A stretch of 64,000 bases of DNA from Sipunculus nudus (lineage: Eukaryota; Annelida; Sipuncula; Golfingiida; Sipunculidae). Shown in pieces: positions 36,040-47,913 of this stretch. Position numbers and translations under genes: made by a program. The notes beneath the pieces were generated by a model. That model saw only the letters and a program-made list of their open reading frames with translations. It was not told the DNA's origin and did not search any database. Every line of letters starts with the position of its first letter. Within the stretch, counting starts at the first letter, position 1. The stretch covers positions 10,780,839-10,844,838 of the forward strand of contig CM049316.1 in assembly GCA_026874595.1 (NCBI GenBank), written 5' to 3'.

Positions 36040-37560
36040 CTAGACATTTCTGCGGTGCCAGAGTATCCCCAGACATAGATTGTCTTTTAAGAATAGGCCC
36101 CCATGTTTAGCAGCATATACTGACACTTGGCAAGCAATTATTGTTTCTTCCATCTATCAATCCACAATCTTTTTAAAGATGTTGGTCCTGTGACCTTGAC
36201 CTTTTGGCACATCACAAGGCTATCCAAGAAATTGATAGGCGTCTTCCTCTATTGGCAGGGGAACTGTATGTGCAAGATGAAATGTCTGAGAAGAAATGTT
36301 TGGCTGAAAATGCATCCACAATCTTTTTAAAGTTGTGTCCTGTGACCTTGACCTTTGACCTCATGACCCCAAAATCAATTTGGGTCTTGCTTTTCCAATG
36401 GGACATATACAAGTAAAATTTGAAATCCATACATCAATAAAAGCAGGAATTATCATCCAGAAACTAATTTTTGGACAGATGGCTCCTGTGATCTTCACCT
36501 TTGACCATGTGACCTAAAAACTGAAAGGGGCCTTCCACTCTTGGCAGGTGAACTATATGTGCAAGATGAAAGATCTGAGATGAATTGTTTGGCTGAAAAT
36601 GCATCCACAATCTTTTTAAAGATGTGTCCTGTGACCTTGACCTTTGACCTCATGACCCCAAAATCAATTTGAGTCTTGCTTTTTCAATGGGACATATATA
36701 AGTCAAGTTTGAAATCAATACATCCATAAAAGCTGGATTTATCATCCAGAAACTAATTTTTTGACAGAAAGCTCCTGTGACCCCAAAATTGATATGGATC
36801 ATCCACTATTGGCAAGTGAGCTATATATTCAAGATGGAAGACCTAGGATGAAAGTTTGGCTTAAAATGCATCCACAGTATCTTTTAAGATGCAAATCCAG
36901 TGACCTTGACCTTTGACCTCATGACCCTAGAACCTATAGGATTCTTACTTTAGTGGTGGGCCCTACATAAGTCACGTTTGAAATCCATATGGCTATCAAC
37001 ACTGGAGATATCATAAGAGGTGTGTGATTTTCACCAAATATGGACACATTAAAGGTCAAGGCCACTCTCATGGTAAAGGTCATGACCCAAATGTAAACAG
37101 ACCTCATCTCATAACCCATCTCTCTACATGTGCATAATATGAAAGAAATCTGTCCATTAGTTTTTGACTTATATTGCTTACAGTACTGTCAAGTGGCAAT
37201 TATGGGGGTATTAAAAGGCGTAAAAACAAGAAAAGGATAAAAGGTGGCGCAACCAGTTTCCGGTATATCACAAGGCTATCCAAGATCTTCGGTCACCTTG
37301 ATTTTTGGACCAGTCCATGCAAGCTTACTTGAGATATTTAAGAATTAGTGTTATTTTCAGCAAAAAAGGACCTATTCAAGGTCAAGGTCACTGTCCTAGC
37401 ATAGGTCATGACCCCATTTTAAATAGGCTTCGTCCCCTTACCTATATCTATACAAATTTAAAGTTTGAAAAAGATTGAGTTATCCCGCTCAAAGGTTTTT
37501 CTGCGGCGGCGGCGGGACCGTCTTGAAACTATAGTATCCCGACTTTGTCTGGGGATACAA
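36040..37560 (+). mobile_element. Family D element D2, complete
   Basis: It starts CTAGACATTTCTGCGGTGCC with a small hairpin (TCTG...CAGA). The motif GTATCCCCAGACA follows at 36063-36075. The body contains tandem units: TGTGACC/TGTGATC landmarks at 36341, 36487, 36630 and 36776 give spacings of 146, 143 and 146 bp. A CGG tract (37502-37515) precedes the right stem-loop at 37534-37558. Its arms are GTATCCC/GGGATAC plus GAC/GTC, with loop TTT and a 2-nt bulge. The last 13 nt, TGTCTGGGGATAC, are the exact reverse complement of the left motif. No target duplication and no protein are seen. Confidence 0.82.
36341..36369. promoter_or_regulatory. DR1-type nuclear-receptor sites in D2 units
   Basis: TGACCTTTGACCT is the reverse complement of AGGTCAAAGGTCA, a perfect DR1. 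The adjoining TGACCTTGACC gives the extended half-site TCAAGGTCA used by ERR/NR5A-type receptors. The same arrangement recurs at about 36632-36656 and 36901-36925. Confidence 0.5.
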
Positions 37561-37869
37561 TTATTTATAGCACTCTGTGTATTGAGTCTGCACTACAGCG
37601 CCATGTAGCGAAGTGGTCTTTGGTAATCTCTGGATTTATTTTTGAGTATAAACAATGATTACATGATTACAACATATGAAAGGTTCATGTCATTGTGCTT
37701 TAACAAAACAGAATAATTCAATATTAAAGAAAGTATTTTGAGACCTCTGAATACCTCTGAAAAATTCAAAATCATAACTCTTCAATGCTTAATAAATTTA
37801 TATAACAGTTTTTAGGATGTGGGAACTCTGGTGTGATATAAGATAGAAACAAAACAAGGTAAGTATAGT
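37561..37869. other. Spacer
   Basis: AT-rich; no feature recognised. Confidence 0.4.
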
Positions 37870-38139
37870 AACAAGTGACCCATGGGTCAAGACACTCAGC
37901 TTACTAGGAAGACATTCACAAAAGGAATTTTAGGAGGGGGGGGGGGTATTTACAGGCCCCATAGCTTGGAGGATATAGGTCTCAGGTTTTATGGACCTCC
38001 ATGGGTTTTCAGTTAGATGTTTCTAGGTCCAGCAGTTACAGTTTGTGCCCTGTTAAATGGAAAGACCGACAGACAGATGGACGATGGATAAAGAGTGAAC
38101 CCTACAGCTCAGATGACTTTGAGTCAGCTGAACTAAAAA
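37870..38139 (+). mobile_element. Family B element B2, 270-bp deletion derivative
   Basis: It carries AACAAGTGACCCATGGGTCA (hairpin TGACCC/GGGTCA) and ACTCAGCTTAC at the left. A G11 run and one shortened unit follow, then a degenerate GACAGACAGATGGACGATGG tract and the right stem-loop at 38106-38134 (loop TTG, one mismatch in the outer stem). It shows the smallest set of parts that has been propagated: both ends, one unit fragment and the simple-sequence tract. Confidence 0.8.
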
Positions 38140-38359
38140 TGAGGTCAAGGAGACTTGGCATCCTCAGGCAACACAATCAGCTGCAGGAAGCTTTACAAAC
38201 TGAACCTTTTTTAAATAAAGATAGATTTAACTGTCATACAACCGCAGGTCATAAGCCCTTAATGGGAAAGGGGCAAATGAACAATATACAGATAGCAACT
38301 GTTAAATGAAAACACTTCAAAACATGACAGCATCTCAAATATAAAAGAAATATGATACA

Positions 38360-39360
38360 CTAGCTGATAGACCCGGTATACCGGGCTTATTGCCGGGGTT
38401 GGGGAGATTTATTAACTTCATGATATGTGAAATGTTGGCTCATTTTTTTAATTGAAAAGTTAACAGAAAATATAGGTTTTCAGTGGGAAACTGTCTCCAT
38501 AAGATATGTATAAACATTTTGGCACGACTGCAGAATAACTCACGCACCTCACAACACTTCTGTGAACAGAAAACGTTTCTATGTACAGCTGCTTGTATCT
38601 TAATTTTGCCACTTACTTTTAAATTACATGAATCCTTAACATCATACCGTCTGTCCGTATAAACTCATTATCTGGTGGAGAAAGTGCGTGAGTGATCCTG
38701 CAGTCGCTCCAATATTTTTAACATTCATTCTGTGATTCTGTCCTCGTGGCAAGATATTTATACCCCGGTATGTTTACCTTGATGACCTGGCCAGTGATGG
38801 TGAGACGCGGGGACATTCAGGTTTTCGATGATATTTGACTGGATTCTATCGGTGGACATATAAGGATTAGGTTAATGTGAGGAACACATGGAAGATTTAT
38901 TAAATGTATGTTGCAAGGAAACTGTTCCTGAAGAAAGAAACAGAAATATGCATACATCGTAAGTAGCAGAAGCGGACCCAACAGAATTCCATGCAAAGGG
39001 TCCGTATTCATTTTCAACCGCCGCAATGTTTTTTTTTTTTCATCGTGTCAGACAAATTTTGAGGCCTGAAAACCCAGACATCACTCCACCCCACCCCACC
39101 CCACGCATGTTCCTGAAATTGGGACCTTGAAATAGGTTTTGTCATTAATCCTCCTGGGTTGAACTCTCCATTTCATAAAGCGAGAAACATGTTTTTTTCT
39201 CTTTTACTGACCACGCACGTGGGTCAAATCCCTCTTTGAAAGCAAGCGTTATTCATATGAACAATAGTCCTTAGTGTTAGGGGTTAAGTGACCACGATGC
39301 ATGCATTCCGGTAATTGCCGAAGACAGTTCGGCTGTGCTCGGTAAAAAATGGAAAAATCA
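38360..39360. other. CpG-containing block with CCCGGTATACCGGG palindrome
   Basis: It starts near CTAGCTGATAGACCCGG with a perfect 14-bp palindrome, CCCGGTATACCGGG (38372-38385). It keeps CpGs across about 1 kb (to TTCGGCTGTGCTCGG near 39330), unlike the flanks. It is probably a decayed or unrecognised mobile element. CCACG-CA-CGTGG near 39212 is another small palindrome. A 13-codon minus-strand frame ends at a donor-like ATCAAG|GTAAAC (about 38777), too little to call an exon. Confidence 0.35.
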
Positions 39361-41710
39361 CTCAAAATTATATGTATATTAAAAATTATTTATTTTCATA
39401 TCACATATGTCACTGCGGGGATAATAACCTTTAAAATGATGTATGGCACAATATTGTACACAGCCCAGTTTTAGAGAACATTGCGCAAAAACGTGGACTG
39501 AATTCCTTTTATAAGTATTAGATGGCCATGTGACATGTATTAAAGTTGTCTAAAGTAATATACCATTCCAATATCAAGTGAAAAACCAATATCAAAATAA
39601 CAAAGTAAAGAATGTGATCTATTTCAACTTATAAAGGTAAAAACTGGTTTGTACATGATCTCCTGCTGATAATAATTTTCAATACTCTTTAAATAGTCTC
39701 TGTAGTGTACCAAAACTTCTTTTCTGCACAGGACTATAAATTCTTTCTTTTTTTAACCTTGAAAAGCAAAACTTTCATTTAAAGTACACTATCAATGATT
39801 TTACTTCTGTGACCTTGGCTGAGACCACAGTCTATATGGTACATTATATGATTATGTCAGCATTTTATGTGTACCAATGTTCATGTTTATTATATAATCT
39901 GATTTGTGTCCACAGCTGGATTATAAACTAAACCCATGCAGAATGGTTGCATTTTTGTAAAACACAAGGGAGAAATCCCCCTACAGGCATCATTCTAGAC
40001 AAAACAAGCCCATCATAACTTACAAAACATAGATGAATAACTGATACACTTGTATGTAAACCAGTCACAAGGCATAAGTAATGAACCCATAGGTTGTAAG
40101 AAGGTTATTAATATATGACATTTCTTACCATATATATCATGGTACAGTAGTGTGTGTATGACCTCTACATATGACTTCAAATTACCATACCATGCCAGGA
40201 ACAGACTCAGCCTGCCCTAAGGACCAGGGGAATGAAATAACACACGGAGTGAGAAAATTAGCTGTTGGGCAAGTGTCTCTGCAAAAAAAAAAAAAAATAA
40301 GGTAATGGACTGGAATAAAAACTAGGTATGAGTGCTTTAAGGTTCTTGCTGCCCGTCAGGTACAGATTCACTTGATTCTCATGATAATCTGGGATGTGAG
40401 TCATAAATCACAGTGGTAGTGCTGTTCAAAACAGTTTTTGTGAAGTTTTATTTATTCAGAGATGAGGTTTCTACAGGGTTTTGTCAGGCCAGAGAAATCA
40501 ATACCATTATTCACACATGTATTCCTCCAGACAGTTACATTAGTGCACTTATTATGTCACATGATGACCTTTCATAAACATTGATCATTAGATTATAATA
40601 CATGAGCTGGAACATCTCTAAGTAGGGGAAGTTACCAAGCACAGGAACATTATGGGTACTAATGAACCAGGTTTAATGAATCAATGTAGGCTTATGAGTA
40701 CCAGAACATGGAGGTCAAATGCCTGTGACTGCAGCTATGACAATGCTATAGAAACATCTGAACAATTTAAACTTACCACATCATTGCTTCCCAAAGGACA
40801 TTACACGGATAGTTTTGTTGGACACAGATTCCAGCCACACATCTGTATATTAAACCAATTGTTCCACAAAACAGTATTTTGATGGATAAATTTCACCGAC
40901 ACTGAACAGTCTTAAGTTTCAAATGCCAATACGTTTTTGAGCACCTACCATAATTATGCCTTGGTGACGCCACTAACATTTTCAGCAAGAGTGGTTTAAA
41001 TCTGATGTAGGGCATTTCAGGGCAGCGACATAGAGATCACATTTCAGACAATAACATCTAGAAATGACAATGTTATTTTCTATGGTTCTGAGGTAAAATT
41101 TTTAATAAGGTATATGTATGTGGTTGAGGCTGAATTCAATAATTAAAGTTAGCATTAACTGGTATGGACTAGATGGTCTCCCTCCGAGCTGTGATACAAT
41201 AGACAATTCATCAGTGATAGTGTAAGTGTACACTGGAGAAAGTCCAGTGATTCACTCTGCAAATGATGTAGGTACAAAAGCCCCCCCCCCCCCCCCCCCC
41301 TAATATAAATCCCCATGACAAGCCATCAAAATTAAGTACCCTGAACAGGATGTACAAATGTGCTGCTTCACATCTGATTTAATTTTATGGTATGCACAAA
41401 GTCTCTCAAATTGGACACGCCGAGGTAACTGAACAATAAAACTTGCTTTTCAGACAAGGTTGTTTTCATGTGTTATGTTCACTATTTCACTTTACAATTC
41501 CTTCATTTCCATTAAGAATGAAAACCTGGTGGTAATTGCCTTATGGCTACCTGCACATATCTTGAAAACCAGCCAGCTATGACCAAGGACACTGTCAAAT
41601 GCTTAAGGAAGGTCATATAACTCAAAGTGTGTGATGTCACGTAAGTGATGAACTGTTAGCACAGGTAAGGCCATCTTGATCAGATTGATGCTGGTTTGAT
41701 ATATACTCAC
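39361..41710. other. Single-copy DNA
   Basis: AT-rich with a C20 run at 41281-41300. A minus-strand open block of about 65 nt ends at a donor-like GATGTG|GTAAGT (about 40780) but has only a mediocre acceptor. Confidence 0.35.
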
Positions 41711-41756
41711 ACTGATGATTTGTATGTGCAGCCATATTCATCATCCAGCCTGTCAC
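41711..41756 (-). CDS. Candidate 46-nt exon, unknown gene
   Basis: On the minus strand the acceptor ATATCTCTACCTGTGCTCGCAG precedes GTGACAGGCTGG, and the donor is ATCAGT|GTGAGTATA. Two frames are open. One reads DRLDDEYGCTYKSS with a 1-nt incoming and 2-nt outgoing split codon; the other reads VTGWMMNMAAHTNHQ. The acceptor has a good pyrimidine tract and the exon is GC-richer than its surroundings. I recognise neither peptide. It lies on the same strand as the 6321-6368 candidate, but linkage is not shown. Confidence 0.3.
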
Positions 41757-43899
41757 CTGCGAGCACAGGTAGAGATATATCCATTACAATAATGTGTTTA
41801 TATAAAACCACTCAATCACCCAGATGAATCAACCCATGACGCAAACAAAAAAGCCAGCCATGCTATGTCAATTTTGTTTTATATTTTATACAGGTCTGTC
41901 TGGCCAAAATGCAAAATCCCTATTGTGATCTATTGGTGTTTCAAACATCTGCATAAGGTAAGAAAACAAGTGAATCCTGCATGTAAGTAACAGTATAACT
42001 GATATAGAAACAGAAAATTATTGAACAAAAAAAAAGGATATGGGGAAATTAATGATTCATAGTTCATACAAATTGTCTATAAGTAAGTATCATATTTATA
42101 TCAATTTAAAATTAAAAAAAAGCAACCAACACTAAACTAAACCAAGGTATGAATTTGTGAAACAAATTTTTAAGAATTCATAAGTTGTGTAACCTTAAAC
42201 AAAACAGCACTTAAACGCCAGTTCATAAATTTTGAGCTATGCTTGGAACATGTGAAATGAAGGCTGATTTTGGTGATTGGTCTAATGTATAGGTGAGAAA
42301 GACTGTACACCTTCAGAGATGTAGATCTTCAGGTATACACCTCGCTCCACAACCATGGCTCGATACATAGTTTACATACTGAGCTAACTGAGACCATTGT
42401 TTTTTTTTCCGAATAAGCCACAAAGTAACAAACTGATCAGATGTGTGAATCCATCAATTTATGGGTCCAGCTAGGCATGAATGATGAATGTAAAGTTCTT
42501 TCCTACAAGCCATACTTTGTTTATAAATAACCCAGTAGATAGCCATCTATATGAGGGCATCTTGTCAAGTCAGTATTGCTAAAAATTAGTTTTATTAACA
42601 ACACAGATGCTGGTGATCATGAACACTAACAGTGACTATGATACTGTAAATACAAACTTGCAAGGGACTGCAGCACAATGGTCTTGTAGTGGTAAAACCA
42701 TTAATAAAAAGAACAACAGCAGCTAGAAATCTGCCGCCATGAGTTATAATCATATTTACACACTCCAAATATGACAGCAATGGGTAGTATATTTGTTAAA
42801 ATGGCACTAATTAACTACTGATCCTAATTAACCTGAGAAGCTGATGTACCTCACCACGAACAACAACCTGAAACTCTTCCCCCCCCCCCCCCCACAAAAA
42901 AAAATAAATGAAAAATTATTTAATAGTCCCAAGGTTCCAAATACTTTCTCATGGTCACATCTGCAAATTCCCCCAGAGATACCACTGAATCATTTAAAGA
43001 ACTATCTGATAAATATTATCCCTAATAAACAGATGGCAACTGATAAATTTAAGCTCAAGCACAATTACCGGTCTTATCCCTCAGTCACTCCAGGGCCTTC
43101 TATTCCTTGGATTATGACAGACTGTGCAAAAAATTATATGTAATTGAAAAGCATTTTAAAAATTCTGGGAGATACACAACAATTATAAAGCCATCCCTTT
43201 TGTGTCATGTCCCATGTTATTAATTTCCTATTTCCTGTAATCTAACTGACTGAAATGTGAAGTAATTTTTCTTGTTTTACTGGTTTCCAACAGGACTGAA
43301 ACCCTGAACAGCTAAACACAACAGTATTCACTTTCAATAAACAGTTACTAAGTCTCAATTTCCACTTAACCTGAATAAGTCAACACATTGTAAATATCAT
43401 CTGACATGAGTCTCTCTGACAAGAATATGGATCAGATGACAAAATTAAAATATGTGGTTATCATGTTTTGGACTACCATAATTTATAATAACATTAAGCA
43501 TGTGTCAAGGTAAGCTATGCAATTCAGGTCAACATGAATGGTCCTTTTCACAGCACACGGGTTGCCAGAAGAAAAGGGTTAATTTATTTACATCAACAGC
43601 ACAGCTATGCCAGATACTTCTATAGAAGAAAGGCAGGTCAAAGCCTCAAAACAAAACAGGGTTTAATCTACACATCTACATGTGTTCTTCATGCAGCCCT
43701 AACAATCACGAGAACACCATACATAAATTTAATCAGTCGCATTTTCTAGTAAAGGGATTATATAAGTGCAACTGTTAGTTTTTTTTGCTGCTTCATTTCA
43801 TATATTGAATTTAGTGAAAATTACTAACAATATGAATGTATGTTGATATATTAATGACACCAGTGCCCAGATTTGTGATAGCTATAAAGGTAAATGACC
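41757..43899. other. Single-copy DNA
   Basis: AT-rich with a C15 run at 42879-42893. A plus-strand acceptor-like tract (GTTTTACTGGTTTCCAACAG, ending about 43292) is followed within 50 nt by AATAAA. The segment has no coding frame. No gene called. Confidence 0.35.
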
Positions 43900-44480
43900 T
43901 AAACTAGGAGCCAGACATGGCCAAAACAGCATCAGTCAGTCCAATAAAGTGGAAGCCCGTGTTTAGACCAAAGCTCATTTCCGTTAGATTTATGGCACCA
44001 TCAGAAGACTGGCCTATTTCCACAAGAAGACAAATGGAAAAATCAATGCCTCCCTGAGAAAAAGCCATTTTGTAATCAGGCTTCTCGTTCAGGTTATAAA
44101 CATGACAAACAAAATGCCCAAGAATAGGCAACATTCGTGAAAAAGCCACCCACAAAACAGGCCTTCAACTGAAAGCACTTCTGCAGCCTCATTTTCACTG
44201 GCTGTCCAGTAGGCAGCGACGGGCAAACAATGAATCCACACAAATGCAGTTTATCTAAGCGGATCAACGGGTTTCATCAGTCGGCAGAAAACATTCTTTA
44301 TCTGCAGGATAGAAATGCTTTGTCAGGCATTATTCTTTTTTTCGAGACGTCTGTTTTGAACGGCCATGATGGAATGTTGTTCACAGGTGACAGCGCTATG
44401 ACTCACTATTCGAGCCCAAGGCTCTGTCCTCTGAAGCTGTTCAGGGGATTTTCTTTTTTGTCTTTCCTATGAAACCTTGA
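43900..44480. promoter_or_regulatory. Candidate conserved non-coding block
   Basis: Repeat-free sequence of higher complexity than its surroundings, with Hox-type TTTATGG, TAATCAGG and several CpG-containing words. Frames of about 80 codons exist on both strands (43904-44155 minus, 44230-44472 plus) but neither shows a domain, splice signals or a consistent boundary. I lean towards regulatory DNA on composition alone. Confidence 0.25.
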
Positions 44481-44947
44481 CATCACAGTGGTTTCAAGAA
44501 TACCAAAAAGCTGGAAAAGGGGCTGTGATAGGGAAAAAGAGAGGTCACTAAAATGAGATAAATGTATATGCAATGCCTTTTTTCTGCCCTGGGGGATTAA
44601 AGGCAATGTTTGCTTTCACATCAAACTTCTTTTTTGTTTTTTTTTTTACAAAAAGACAATTTAATACATGATATTTACATTGCAAAAGATCCATGCCACT
44701 AGGTTTTATAAAATACTTCAGTAACTGCATCATTTGTTACTCATCTGTTGAACATTATTTTAACATAGTTCCGTTGAAAATAAAATATATAAAACCTGCA
44801 AAGTCTACAAAAATAGTCCATTTTTTATAGGTATTTTTGAAAGTTTCTATGAAGAATTGTCTCCTGGAAGAGTCCACTATGCTGTAGACAGGAGTATTTC
44901 TGAAGTCCTCAGGACAAATTTGCATCATGAAGAGTCACTGAGGGATC

Positions 44948-45370
44948 ATCTCAGATGGACGCTGTTTAGATAGACGCCATTTTATCACCTGGATGCTGTT
45001 CATTTGGACGCTAGGAAAATGGACGCTGATCATATAGACGCCTTTGTATTATAAGCCAAAACACCATTAAGACCCCTGATTACAGGACATATCGCCACGT
45101 TTATATAGTATTATATATTTCCTTTAAATGTTAATGGTGTGATTGAAGATGGACGTTAACAAAAATGTCTTAGAGACCATCGTATTACAGACGCCATCAT
45201 TTATTGTTTCCTTAGATTTGAGACCTAATTTAATAAAATATTTATCAATACTAATGTGATGTTTCACATCATATACTGATAGAGTGCAAATGAAAATGAA
45301 CGCTGATCATACAGACATTATCGTATTATAGAGGCCATCTTCTGCATCCACCCTTCAGAAAGACGCCTAA
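44948..45370. repeat. Degenerate GGACGCTG/AGACGCC repeats
   Basis: Words such as TGGACGCTGTT, TAGACGCCATTTTATCA, TGGATGCTGTTCATT, TGGACGCTAGG and TAGACGCC recur every 15-20 bp, then more widely. Weaker echoes occur near 47290-47330 and 47675-47720. An inverted set lies at 50656-50760. The GACGC spacing suggests a decayed short tandem repeat or the arms of one large inverted structure. Confidence 0.6.
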
Positions 45371-46024
45371 TGACAAGTCAAAAAAAAAATTCACATTCTT
45401 ATTTAATATTTCCATAAAAAGGAGTCCCCATTTTATAATAACCATGGTATGTTTTGAATTATATTTTGTGTATTTTGTGCGAATGAGGGTCTTTGTTTCA
45501 TTTACCAAACAAATTAAATTTTAAATAATGGTCATGTGTAGTTTCAATTATATAAAAGTGAAGTTAATTATATTTTCCATTCCTTAATATGCTATGTATA
45601 GCTAAAATTAAAGAACTTGAAGCAATGAAATCATGTACATAATAAGATTAATTAGTCGACACCAAAGAAAACCTACTCCATTATCGTGGTCTCCCGTTAA
45701 TCAAATGATCAATCAGAATACCAGGCACTAGCTGACACTGTACCCAGAACTCGTTTATTGTTAAAACGAAATCATGTGATCACTGATCCATGTCTGGTTT
45801 AGAATATTTGACTGCTTTTACAGAGCTGCATAAAATATTGGTTAAATCCCAAACTGATATTTAAGGAAAATTTTAAATAAAACCTAGATTAAAAGGGGGG
45901 GGGGGGATCAAATATATCATACTAAAATTATATATCTATTTAAACCTTTAAATTCTAATTATTTGTTTCCATATATATATATATATATATGTTAAAAAAT
46001 TGACGAAACATTAGTATTATAATA
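45371..46024. other. AT-rich spacer
   Basis: Includes G12 at 45895-45906 and an AT dinucleotide tract near 45973-45991. No gene is seen. Confidence 0.4.
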
Positions 46025-46406
46025 AGAATCTGGGAAGATCCAGAATCCTCCTGGGGAAATTTAGGATTCTAAAATGAGAAAAATATTCTAAAATAACAAA
46101 TGAGAATTCCAGTCTCTCCCGGGAAAATTGAGAATTCTCATTTTTCCTGGGAGAGATTGAAATTCAGTTTTGAAATTCAAACCTGGGAAAAATGAGAATT
46201 CTCATTCTTCCCGGGAAGAATGGGAATTATTGATGCCAACTTAACTCTTTTAATTTTTTTCATACTTATGTCTCGTTTCAGAAAGAAACTTTGATCATCT
46301 TTTTTTCACATTAATTCTGAATTGTTCAAGTGTTAAAAAAGAAATAAATAGTACACTCACACAAAATAGAAATATGTGAATAAAATATGAAGCTGACCAA
46401 AAGTGT

Positions 46407-46445
<39 letters not shown>

Positions 46446-47035
46446 CAAGTTCGTTCATTTTTTGTTATAATATTATAATAATAGCTAGGTCAGGTTTCTG
46501 AGATGAGGTTCACAGAGAATTAAAAAAAAAGTATGTTTAAAGGGCTTAGGAATAACTACACTTGTTGACACAAAGTATTATGGTACTCTTTGTTGATCTG
46601 ACCCCTTTGATCATTAAACATCAATCAGTTTTGATTGTTATGCAGTGCGATCAAAGGTTGTTGTCATAATGTGTTTTCTACTTTTTTTCATGACAAAAAA
46701 TGTTACTTTTAGCAATGGTAATTTAATTTAAAGTTTGGTTATAATACCGTAGTAAAATATGCAAACTTAACCCACCATAACTATTTAAAGGATATCATTT
46801 AACAAATTGGAGCTGGCTGGGAAAAATAAGAATTCTGGTTTTTCCCGGGAAAAATCAGAATTCTCATTCTTCCCGGGAAAAATGAGAATCAAATCATAGT
46901 ATGAAATGATTCTCATTTTTCCCTCGAAGAATGGGAATTCCCATTATTCCCGGGACAAATTAGAATTCTCATTTTTCCCGGGAAAAATCAGAATTCTCAT
47001 TTTTCCCGGGAGGATTCTGGATCTTCCCAGATTCT
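46025..47035. mobile_element. Fold-back element made of GAATTC/CCCGGG palindromes
   Basis: A 27-bp perfect terminal inverted repeat (46025-46051 and 47009-47035) starts AGAATCTGGGAAGATCC. Inward of each terminus, both arms are built from a palindromic unit in which GAATTC and CCCGGG alternate about every 14 bp through CTCATTTTT or AAAAATGAG. CCCGGG occurs at 46118, 46210, 46844, 46872, 46949, 46977 and 47005. The 580-bp centre is AT-rich with an (AT)n tract at 46411-46443. The arms could pair with each other or fold locally. There is no coding capacity. Confidence 0.8.
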
Positions 47036-47505
47036 CATTCTTCCCTTGACATATATATAAGAGATTGCAAAAAATCAATAAGATTACGGGACTTCCCTAG
47101 CCAATTACATACTAGGGTTTCAGTTATTGATAAAATCACATTATAGTCTCTAGTTAAAGGAATTAATATTTCACATTTCACCACATTCACCACATATACA
47201 ATTCATACACGAATTACACAAAAATAAATGTTTTGCCATTTCACACTAATAAACTTGCAAGATATGTACAGAAATAGGCCTTGGAAATATTGATGCTGTT
47301 CAGATAAACGACGCATATCATCAGACTGACACTATTGGTAGAATATATTGTGTGCCCTCTAATTATTTATTTAAAGAAACAAATCCAAATTAAAGTCAGA
47401 CAAGTTAATATTCACATAAATGGAAAGACTTTTTTGGAATGTTTGCTTTTAGTTGAACAGGGCAGTTCCAGATGAACTATAAAGCTATGATAAAAAGTGT
47501 TCCAC
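47036..47505. other. AT-rich spacer
   Basis: A weak GATGCTGTTCAGATAAACG echo of the GGACGC repeats lies near 47290. Otherwise nothing. Confidence 0.4.
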
Positions 47506-47870
47506 AAAGCGTCTCTCTCTCTCTCCCTTTCTCTGTCTCTCTCTGTGTCATTGTATAGAGAAATTGAATATGATACACAGAAAAGTTGGATCACTGCCAA
47601 TGGGAATTGAGTCCATGACTTTCCGATTGCCGATGATGACAAGAGAGAGAGAGAGAGAGAGAGAGATGCACTTTGGAAATGGGTGCTGTTCAGATATCCG
47701 GTGCATTATCAGATAGAGGCTCCGTGTGCGTATTTTAAATATTTTGGAAAACGAAACTATTCAATAATATGACTGTGTTTTTGTTAATTCAGTGTTATGA
47801 CCACATTAAATGTGTTATGATCACTGCCAATGGAAATTGAGTCCATGACTTTCCGATTGCCGATGATGAC

Positions 47871-47902
<32 letters not shown>

Positions 47903-47913
47903 TGCACTTTGGA
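47506..47913. repeat. CT/GA tracts and a ~95-bp direct repeat
   Basis: A CT tract (about 47511-47549) faces a GA tract (47641-47667). A block starting GATCACTGCCAATGG and ending in a GA tract plus GATGCACTTTGGA occurs at 47589-47681 and again at 47819-47913, 230 bp apart. The second copy has a few substitutions and a longer, interrupted GA tract. The CT and GA tracts could pair as a hairpin. Confidence 0.8.

Noticed and set aside
40783-40847. Minus-strand exon ending GATGTG|GTAAGT
   Set aside because: The frame is open but the acceptor is mediocre and nothing links it to other candidates.
46411-46443. (AT)n tract as a TATA-type promoter
   Set aside because: It is a simple dinucleotide repeat in the centre of a fold-back element with no downstream gene.
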